Below the pieces are notes generated by a model. The model had not been told where the DNA came from. It ran no database searches and saw nothing but the letters and a program-made list of their open reading frames with translations. Positions 16,744-24,510 of a DNA stretch of 24,510 nucleotides are shown in pieces. Location: contig LRSR01012929.1 of assembly GCA_001579985.1 (NCBI GenBank), positions 1 through 24,510 on the forward strand, given 5' to 3'. A program made the position numbers and the translations under genes. Position 1 is the first letter of the stretch. Each line of letters opens with the position of its first letter. This DNA is from Hypsibius dujardini (taxonomy: Eukaryota; Tardigrada; Eutardigrada; Parachela; Hypsibiidae).

Positions 16744-19700
16744 TCAAAGGGTATTCTCGACAGGAAAAGAAGCGCCACTGCCACTCGCAATTAGAGGTAA
16801 TATGACCAGTAAGACAACAGTCACCAACAGGGTCGCCATGCCGAAGGACCAAAAAAGGCATCGATCCATAACTCGGGCAACCTGGCGCCATTGGTTTCTA
16901 TCGGGCCTCGCATTGGAGTTAGGTTCGACTTTTTCGTCAGCTTCTTCGTCTTTTCGGTGGCACGAGTTGAAATCCGTATAGATACCGAAGAAATGTGCGA
17001 TCTGTTTGAGTACTAAACGTTTGATCCAATCGGGAATGTGTTGCTTTTCCGGTCGACGCCAGTCAATGGTGATCACTATTACGGTCATCATGACCTGTAA
17101 GCAGATGACCTTGTTAGACGTCAAATGTGACACGCGAACTGCTTCCTACCCTGTACAGGGTCATGTATTACGAAAATTGAATCTTACCGATAGGGATGCC
17201 ATGGCAGTTACAGTCATCAAATAAATACCTGAAAATTAAAAATAATAGAGCGTGTCACCATCTCTCTATTTGTGTCTTTAATGGTGTTATTTACTCAGAC
17301 AGACACAGACATAGACATGTCTATGTCTGTGCCTGGCCTGTGTCTGTGTCTGTGTCTGTGTCTGTGTCTGTGTCTGTGTCTGTGTCTGTGTCTGTGCCTG
17401 GCCTCTGTCTGTGTCAGCGTCTGTGTCTGTGTCTGTGTCTTAGTTGACCATGGTCAAGGGTTTTCCACCCTTTTGAGAAGTATTAATTACCAATCAATGG
17501 TACCGACTCCGAAGTTTCCGGCAACTTCTCTGCGATTTGTAACATGGAGACGGAAAAGGCGAGAAGTACCGAGATGCCCAAGGCAATCTTCTCGCCGCTC
17601 TCCGGTGGCAAGACGAAGACGAGAAGCGTTAAGATGGACATCATTACACTCGGAAATATCACATTGTAAACATAGTACAGAGCCTTCCGGCGAACGATAA
17701 TTTTGAAGGTCACATGAGGGAATGGATGCGCGGGATAACCGGAGTCGTAGTAATGCACTGTTCGCTCCGCTGTGATCTGAATAAAAATCGGAAATTACAA
17801 GTAACTACGCAAAAAAAGGAGTTGAAAAAAGCCCAATTAGTTTTTTTCACGACTTACGCTTTGCAGTTCCCATTCGCCGTTCTTCACGTAGTGCTTGAGG
17901 TCAGCCAGCTCGCCGGTCCCGTTGAACATCTGTACATCCATTTGGAAGCCGTCGTAGCTGCCGGAGCCGAATTTCATTAGGCATTGTTGAGTGTCAAACG
18001 GAAAGTATCTGATAGATCACATATAATACACATTTAATTTACTTCAGATAATCGTTAAATGGCTTAACGATGCAAATTATTCCCGACACTCACCGAACAT
18101 CCACTTTGCAGGTGCTCCTCATTTTCGTCGGAGGAGGCCAATAAACTTTCCCATCGTTGTACACCATGACCCTCGTTTGCATGTAGCCTTTATTATAGTT
18201 ATCGGCACTGAAATATTCAGCGGGCATGACTTTCTCCTATGACTTGCTTCCATGACTTGTTTATATGACTTGCTCACATGACTTGCTCCCATGACTTGCT
18301 CCCATGACTTGCTCACATGACTTGCTCACATGTCTTGCTCACATGACTTGTTCATATGACTTGCTCACATGACTTGCTCACATGACTTGCTCACATGACT
18401 TGCTCACATGACTTGTTTATATGACTTGCTCACATGACTTGCTCACATGTCTTGCTCACATGACTTGTTTATATGACTTGCTCACATGAATTGCTCACAT
18501 GACTTGCTCACATGACTTGTTTATATGACTTGCTCCCATGACTTGTTTATATGACTTGCTCACATGACTTGCTCCCATTGGCCGAAGGTTCAGTGGACTT
18601 ACTTGTTGTAGAGCACAATATCCGGCAGCCAAAGATTTTGGCTCGGTATGATAAGCGTGGCCAGTCCGCCGTAATCCGCGGGATCCCAGGTCAGCAATTC
18701 ATCGCGCCACTCCTGATTGAGCCAGATCATTGTCGTCAGCACTTGATTTCGCTCGTCCTAGACCAAAGATACCAAGACATCATGTTATTACAGGAAATTA
18801 TGTTTTCTGCCGAATTAATTTCACGTAGAAATCTGCGACCCAAGAAAGCGTTCTTCAAAACAAAATTTGAAAGCGTTTGAACTATTTCCAGCGCGTGAAT
18901 AACGTAATCTCTCGATCTCAACGGACAGTCAAGCCCCACCCCCACCCCCACCCCCCAGTCATCGATTGACTGTTCGATCGGATTCACTGTGTCGTGATTG
19001 GTTGAAATTTAGCAGCAACTTGGCAGCGATTGATTGATTGATTAATCGGAATTTCTTGACGCACACATTAACTCAGTTGATTGATTGATTGATTGTAGGT
19101 AAACAATAGCAAACGGTGATGAACAGATAAGATCCGGGTGGATCAAATTAACTGGTAGGGCAAAAAAGCGTCTTTACGGTACCAAGTCAAAAATATGCGT
19201 CAGAGTGATGCGTAACATGACCGGAACGGTAGTTGACGCCTCCTTCACGGGACGAACACTTTTATCGTAGTTCCCCATGAGATGATAATACAGACGCTGC
19301 TCGTCCGTTTCTCCTCCCGTGGATTGTTCCATGCTCAACGCATCATGACTATCACGGCCGTTCAGGAAGGGCTCTAACAAGGGGTCAATCACTTCGGTCA
19401 AATTCAGATCGATCCAAAACTTTTTCCCCAATTATGATTTTTAAGAAAAAAGTAACTCGCGGCAGTGGAGCCTCTGTTCAGTGTGAAAACATTCTGGGAG
19501 AACCCAACACAACATCATTGATTGATTGATCAACGAGGTTGAATTTTGAGTTCTTCATCCTGAACGCGAATAATTTTTCTTCCTCTCGCACCCGGTTGAA
19601 ATAATTTTATTCACATCAGCAGGATGCTTTTCTATTCACGGGAGGGAGCTTGAATGGGTCGAGCCTAGATATCCAAGGTTGTATTAAGAGGTGACGCATA

Positions 19701-20042
19701 AATTAGCTCCGCCCATTGACCTCTAAAAGAGATTCTTAAATTAGAAGGAGAAAAGGGAAAACGATTCGCGTTTACAATAAAGAACTCAAAATCCGAACCG
19801 GTTGATCAATCAATCAATCGACCATGAGTGAGGTTGTGCTGCAATTTAGTTCTCCAGTTGGGTAAAAGTTTAAGCGCGATCTGAATTTGACGAATGTAAT
19901 TGGCCCCTTGTAAGGCACGAAAAGTCAGGAGAGATTAAGAGGAATCAAGAAACGGGGTGATCCGTCATGCCTTACCGACAGCCCGAACGGTGCAGCATAC
20001 ATAAAGAATAAGGATCATGTGACCGACAATCGGAGTCTCCAT
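16744..20042 (-). CDS. nAChR subunit B, non-alpha with degenerate agonist site
   Basis: Eight exons: 20042-19976, 19391-19183, 18757-18603, 18207-18094, 18008-17858, 17776-17491, 17228-17188 and 17094-16744, giving 457 aa. Exons 3, 4 and 7 have exactly the lengths of those in gene A (155, 114 and 41 nt). Signal peptide: METPIVGHMILILYVCCTVR plus AV. Visible parts are loop D Trp (TTMIWLNQEW), loop A (LWLPDIVLYN), Cys-loop C177-C191, TM1-TM3 with pore motif GEKIALG, a short TM3-TM4 loop, TM4 and the C terminus FPVENTL. Loop B reads FGSGSYDG, with Gly198 in place of the near-invariant Trp. Loop C reads YYDSGYPAHPF with no vicinal cysteines. It therefore cannot form a normal principal agonist face, but it could act as a complementary or structural subunit. 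The exon 2 acceptor (GAAG|TG at 19391) is chosen by phase and has a poor pyrimidine tract, so an extra small exon in 19392-19975 is possible. Confidence 0.9.
17322..17440. repeat. (CTGTGT)n array in intron 6 of gene B
   Basis: Hexanucleotide TGTCTG/TGTGTC units with two CTGTGCCTGGCCT interruptions. The frames it creates are artefacts. Confidence 0.95.
18232..18578. repeat. 13-bp minisatellite in intron 3 of gene B
   Basis: About 26 copies of ACTTGCTCACATG, with regular variants (ACTTGTTTATATG, ACTTGCTCCCATG) that recur in a higher-order pattern. The array stops about 25 bp from the exon 3 donor at 18603. Confidence 0.97.
19000..19166 (+). repeat. dispersed repeat R, copy 2 (intron 2 of gene B)
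   Basis: Nearly identical to 11446-11672 but lacking one internal unit. It ends only about 16 bp from the exon 2 donor at 19183, in the same orientation relative to the host gene as copy 1. Confidence 0.85.
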
Positions 20043-21548
20043 GTCGGATGAGACAGACAACGGACGCACGCTTTTTTCGCCTGGAGAAGTCACTTTTCGG
20101 TATATTTGGATTTAGCATACATAAATAGGTGAAAGCCTCATTATCGACCAGACCGAGCGAGCGCAACTTCCGCTGTCACAGTTGGGTTATTATTTTGTTT
20201 ATTACTTACGGCGCCGACGTCTTCACGAGACGGCTGATCGTTGTGGTGCGGTTAACGGAAGGGTGTGCTGCTGTTAGTCACACACACGAAGCCGGGAGTT
20301 GAGGCTAAAAATAATCAGCATCTTCCCCCACCACCGCCGCACCATTAGCGATAAATGATGGGAACGTCGCACGGATACGACTGACACACACCGGCACCTC
20401 CCCGTGGACCTCGAATCTCAGTTCCAACGGACAGATGGCACTGCGATCTCGGTTGGCAGGTCTCGTCCGTTCGTCCGTCCGTCCGTCCGTTCGTCCGTCC
20501 GTCCGTCCAACCGTCCAACCGTCCGTCCAACCGTCCGTCCGTCCACTCTACCGTCTGTCCGTCCGTCTAACCGTCCACAATCCCAGCGACGGCTAATCAA
20601 ACTCAGGTGACTGTTATCAGCCGAAATAACCGTCATCCAGGACCTCAGCTCCCTCTACAACCTCCGGAGGCCGAAGCGAGTGGCGGCGGAAACATCCAAG
20701 ACCAAGATCGGCGATTCAACATTGTCCTCTCGCTTATAGTGTCTGTCTACCGCCATTTGTCTGAAGAAACCTGGAAGTCTGTCTGCAAGTCTGTCTGTTT
20801 TTTTCGCGCGAAATTGGTTCCTGCACGTTTTCTCAATTTTTGAATCTCATTATGCGAGGGGGTCGACCAGACAGTTAAGCCCTCACCAGAGGTTGTCTGC
20901 TCATGAAACCAAATAAACCGTCAGCCATACCGGGGGCGTCCGTCTAACCATGAGAGCGACTGTTCTTTCTGAACGTCCGTCCTCTGGTAAGAGAGATACG
21001 GCCCACAGTGACTGGAAACGGTGATGAGTCTACTGGACTGACTGGAAACGGTGATGAGTCTACTGGACTGATGGACCATCACCCCTTCTAATCGTCCACA
21101 ATCCCCAGCACCGCTCGACTCAACCGACCGAGGTGGCCGGATTGACCGTCCAATCAGGAGACCGACCGATTGTCCGCTCTCGACGTCCGTCATCCGGTGT
21201 GATAGGTAGCCCAAAATGACCAGGGTCGGTCGTCCGTCATCCGGTGTGATAGGTAGCCCGAAATGACCAGGGTCGGTCGTCCGTCTATTGGACTGGCGGT
21301 TCATCAAACTTTATCTAACCGTCGCAAACGTCTCAGCGACGCTTAACCCAACCAATCCAGATGGCCGACTGACCGACCATCAGGACTCGCCCCCCCCTTC
21401 ATTAGGACTGACCGTCCACTTTCCGAGAAAGGTCTCTAACAGATCGGCTTAACACTTTATCCAATTATATTTGAATTTGATTATAACAGAAATCAGCAGG
21501 GAAGTTAGTTCTTCAAGACATTTGTAAATCAGTTATGAATTAAGCCGC
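20043..21548. other. spacer between nAChR genes B and C
   Basis: It holds a (CCGT)n array at 20460-20585, a 31-bp tandem duplication (21008-21070, TGACTGGAAACGGTGATGAG unit) and a 47-bp tandem duplication (21185-21278, GTCCGTCATCCGGTGTGATA unit). The first 200 bp upstream of gene B would hold its promoter, but no TATA box is seen. No coding signal was found. Confidence 0.6.
20460..20585. repeat. (CCGT)n tetranucleotide array
   Basis: CCGT with TCGT and AACCGT variants. It is the reverse complement in composition of the ACGG array at 23105-23378. Confidence 0.95.
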
Positions 21549-24510
21549 CTAAAGCGTGTCCTCGAGAGGAACTGCGGTATTTGAATCGCCGATCATCGGA
21601 TAAATCAGCAGCAGTACCACGGTGGCCACAACCGTGGCCGCACTGAACAGCCAGAACAGGCAGCGATCCATCACCTGGGCGACCTGCCGCCATTCGGTCC
21701 GTACCGGCAGCAGCTCCTCCTCCTGGGAGCGTTTCGTGCTGCTCACTTCCTCCTCGTGGCGTCTGAAGGAGCGCTGAGACCGTGCCGGGGATCCATGGCT
21801 GTTGCCGCTGCCGCGTGCGAGCCACGATCGATGCGTCATCCACGGTGATCCGTACATGTCTTCGCTGTAGCAGATGTCGGACGGCGGTGGTTGGTGGTGG
21901 GCGCTCACCCGCGATCGGGGATTGTAGTCCGTCTGGACGCACAGCATGTAGGCCAGCTTCCCGAGGATGAGCCGTTTGACCCAGTTCGGCATGGGGTGCT
22001 TCTCCGGCTGGCGCCAGTCGATGTTGATCACGGCCACCGTCATCATCACCTGCAACAGCGTTACAGGTCTCGACCACTGGCACTGCTGCGACATGAATCT
22101 TGTTCCAGTACTCACCGATATCGCTGCCAGTGACATTACGGTGTTCAGATAAGATCCTGTAGAAGAAGAAGAAGAAGAAGTGAAATTATTAGCTGAAGCT
22201 GTGAAGGGAAATCGATGAGGAAGGTTGATCTCATAAATCGGGTTATAACACGGCGGACTTCTTCTAGTCTGCTGGCTTTAGCGGGGTTCCTTGTGACAGC
22301 CCACCCGAAAAGTTTTCCCAGCGGCCAATTCGGATAGCCCAATCGACAACTCCTCCCAACTCGCCTGCTTGGTCGTTCATACGGTTACCCTTTACGATTG
22401 ATTAACCCAGCGACCGGATTGCCGGACTCAAAACTGCCTCCCCTTCTTTGTATTCTCTCTTTCCATACCTCTCTAGGCAAGTCGCCGTTTCTGTTTTGAA
22501 AGATTCTGTACACATCCTGAATAACCACTTTACTCTGCAGCAGCCTTGCCTGTAATTTTATCCGTCTGTTTTCTTATACTAATATATACAAATTAACTCG
22601 AACCATTCTTTGTTTCACCTTCTTAACCCATTTCCAACCGTTATTCCTCACTTGCTTCTGGCTGACAGTTTTTTTCAGTGTCCATTTGGGAACTCAGCGA
22701 TTTCTGAGCTGAAAAGCTTTATTTCAAATAAAGTGTTACAAGTTTCCGTACCTCTCTCTATTCTCTTTTTTCATACCTCTCTGGCTGAGCGGTAAGGCAG
22801 CCGGGCTGTCAACAATCGAAAAATGCCAATAGACCAATCACAGGCCTTGGTTCCGATGCGCACGGTTCAACCCTTTTTAATATCCTTTATTGACCGACTA
22901 TTTTTTTCATATATTATTGACGGCTGCATTGTCTCTTGTGCTCCAAATCGTACGGACTGAGGGACGTGAGACCCATTGACAGTTCTGTAGGTGCACCCAC
23001 ACCCGGACTGGTCGAGCGAATGGCTGGGCGATGGAGTATACGATAAGGAAGACAAATCCGAACCATTGCAGAGGTGATGCACATGCGACAAACAGAACAT
23101 TTTTAGCGAACGGATGAACGGACGAACGAATGGAAGAACAGACAAACGAACGGACGAACCAACGAACAAACGGATAAACGGACGGACGAACGGACGAACG
23201 AACGGACGGACGGACGAACGGACGGACGGACGAACGGACGAACGGACGGACGGACGAACGGACGAACGGACGGACGGACGAACGGACGAACGGACGAACG
23301 GACGGACGAACGGACGGACGGACGAACGGACGGACGGACGGACGAACGGACGAACGGACGAACGGACGAACGGACGGTTACGGGGTCAAAGAGACAATGG
23401 GAGAAAATCAGAACGCTGGAACAAGATAGTCAGAGAGACGAAAGGACCGGAGAAATAACGGACGGACGGAACCGTGGAACAAAATAGTTGACAAATTGAA
23501 GGACTACCGGGGCGGGAGGAAATAAACTGAACGGACAGGGAGAGAACGAGGGAACGGGTTGATTAGAAGATTGGCGGATGTGATCGACGAACGGATGAAA
23601 CGGATGGGTGAAAGGAAGGAACGGAGGGGAGGGACTGAATTTTTAGAAGATTGACGTGTTTGGGGGACCGAAGCATGATGAACGGAATGGAAAAACCGAG
23701 GGAATCGAACGGCGGGAAGATTGGATATCAAGAGCGGAGAAATGAAACGGATGAACGGATAGCAGGGGTGGAGGAACAAAATGGGCGGAGGCTTGAGTAG
23801 TGAGAGGGACGGAAGGGTGGGCAAGTTGAAACGGCGGACTGGACGGAGAGCCAAAATGATCGAAGAGTTGGACGGTCAGAAGGCGCAAGACGGAAGGATG
23901 GAGGAGCGGACGGACAGACAAATAGACAGAAGGATGGAGGAGCAGACAGACGGACAGACAAATAGACAGAAGGATGGAGGAGCGGACAGACGGACAGATA
24001 GACGGAAGGATGGAGGAGCGGACAGACGGACAGATAGACGGAAGGATGGAGAAGCGGACGGACAGACAAATAGACGAGAGGGATCTGATCAACGGCCAGA
24101 TGTTATAAAACAAGGAGTGTCCTGAAACAAAGATTCGCCCTAACGCTTAACAGAACGTTACTGTCGGAAGTCGGACGACGATGAATACTAGACAGCGAGT
24201 TCATCAATCTTCACTGGAAGATGACGTTATCAAGGAATTAGAGCCCAAAAAACAAGAGCTCGAGGTTCTAAATGAAGCTTTGTTCCAGCAAATCGGGTTA
24301 CCTATTAGCGGTATGGAGTCCGACGTTTCAGGCAGCTTTTCGATGATGGACAGCATGATCACCGAGAATGCCAGGATGACGGTGATGCCCAGGGCAATCT
24401 TCTCACCACTGTCCGGGGGCAGGACAAAGACGAGCACAGTCAAGGCGGACATCATGATGCACGGCAGCAAGGTGCTGTAGGCGTAGTACAACACCTTCCG
24501 CCGGATGACC
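21549..24510 (-). CDS. nAChR subunit C, 3' part (continues past right edge)
   Basis: Three exons are visible: 24302 to beyond 24510, 22156-22116 (41 nt) and 22049-21549, all in phase and GT-AG. The first gives IRRKVLYYAYSTLLPCIMMS (TM1), then the TM2 region with GEKIALGITVILAFSVIMLS and PETSDSIPLIG. The second gives SYLNTVMSLAAIS in TM3. The last begins VMMTVAVINIDWRQPEKHPM, has a TM3-TM4 cytoplasmic loop clearly longer than in A and B, then TM4 (CLFWLFSAATVVATVVLLLI) and the C terminus VPLEDTL. The loop is rich in Ser, Arg, His and Glu (for example SRSRVSAHHQ-like and RRHEEEVSS-like stretches), with possible phosphorylation sites. The ligand-binding half lies outside the window, so alpha or non-alpha status cannot be decided. 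The 2.1-kb intron between TM2 and TM3 exons is filled with minisatellites. Confidence 0.92.
22782..22878 (+). other. tRNA-like Pol III element (tRNA pseudogene or SINE head)
   Basis: TGGCTGAGCGGTAAGG (22782 on) fits the tRNA box A consensus (TRGCNNAGYNGG). GGTTCAACCC at 22864-22873 resembles box B with one mismatch at the central GA. A TTTTT Pol III terminator follows directly (22874-22878). The spacing of about 80 nt is tRNA-like, but the acceptor and anticodon stems do not pair convincingly, so it is not a functional tRNA. Confidence 0.35.
23105..23378. repeat. (ACGGACGA)n array in the large intron of gene C
   Basis: ACGG and ACGA units in a mixed higher-order order, about 270 bp. The Asn-Gly-Arg-Thr-Asp-Glu frame on plus is an artefact. 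Confidence 0.97.
23885..24075. repeat. 33-bp minisatellite in the large intron of gene C
   Basis: About five units of GACGGACAGATAGACGGAAG plus GATGGAGGAGCG. The Cys/Ser/Val/Pro-rich frames on the minus strand come from the repeat. Confidence 0.9.

Noticed and set aside
19391-19890. 15-bp inverted match (CGATCTGAATTTGAC) between about 19400 (minus) and 19878 (plus)
   Set aside because: Too short, and not extended on either side. It could occur by chance in a window of this size.
20166-20213. Possible 5' UTR micro-intron of nAChR gene B (GTAAGTAATAAA..GACAG)
   Set aside because: It would be under 40 nt, below usual animal intron sizes, with no other support.
22782-22878. Functional tRNA gene
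   Set aside because: Box A and a terminator are present, but the acceptor and anticodon stems do not fold, so only a tRNA-like element is reported.
23114-24125. Long Asn-Gly-Arg-Thr frames (plus) and Ser-Val-Cys-Pro frames (minus)
   Set aside because: Frames through ACGGACGA and the 33-bp minisatellite in an intron of gene C, open in several phases.

Overview
The window is nuclear DNA of an animal, most likely an invertebrate bilaterian. The evidence is a set of multi-exon genes with GT-AG spliceosomal introns whose products are animal-specific: nicotinic acetylcholine receptor (nAChR) subunits, a fat storage-inducing transmembrane (FIT) protein and a SMIM13-like membrane protein. There are no bacterial-type operons, no rRNA genes and no intact tRNA genes. 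The species cannot be named from the sequence. Non-coding DNA is crowded with minisatellites, many built on TCAA/TTGA, and with short inverted-repeat elements of MITE type.

Layout, left to right. (1) 1-2000: a small secreted-protein locus on the minus strand, with one complete two-exon gene (1382-1981) and the signal-peptide exon of a probable paralogue running off the left edge (76-130). A CCCACACCCAAACC minisatellite lies between them. (2) 2000-7450: mostly repeats and MITE-like elements around one small plus-strand gene, the SMIM13 homologue (4790-5288), which is flanked by four copies of a hairpin-forming element. (3) 7450-9514: a two-exon FIT/FITM gene on the minus strand, whose intron is almost wholly minisatellite. 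(4) 10712-24510: three nAChR subunit genes, head to tail on the minus strand. A (10712-14119, complete, alpha type with a vicinal Cys pair), B (16744-20042, complete, non-alpha) and C (21549 to beyond the right edge, 3' part only). Spacers hold a 156-bp tandem array, CCGT arrays and MITEs.

How the genes relate. A, B and C share exon phases and, for internal exons, exact lengths (155, 114 and 41 nt), so they arose by tandem duplication of one spliced gene. A keeps the agonist-binding residues of a principal subunit. B has lost both the loop C cysteine pair and the loop B tryptophan but keeps the loop D tryptophan, which suggests a complementary or structural partner. All three have the pore motif G-E-K of cation channels. 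FITM and SMIM13 have no evident functional link to the receptors.

The most notable items are the decayed agonist site in receptor B, the glycine-zipper secreted precursor with a furin-type site, and the hairpin elements that start 8 nt after the SMIM13 stop codon. I did not find a clearly new multi-gene system. Splice models were made by eye and need transcript support.
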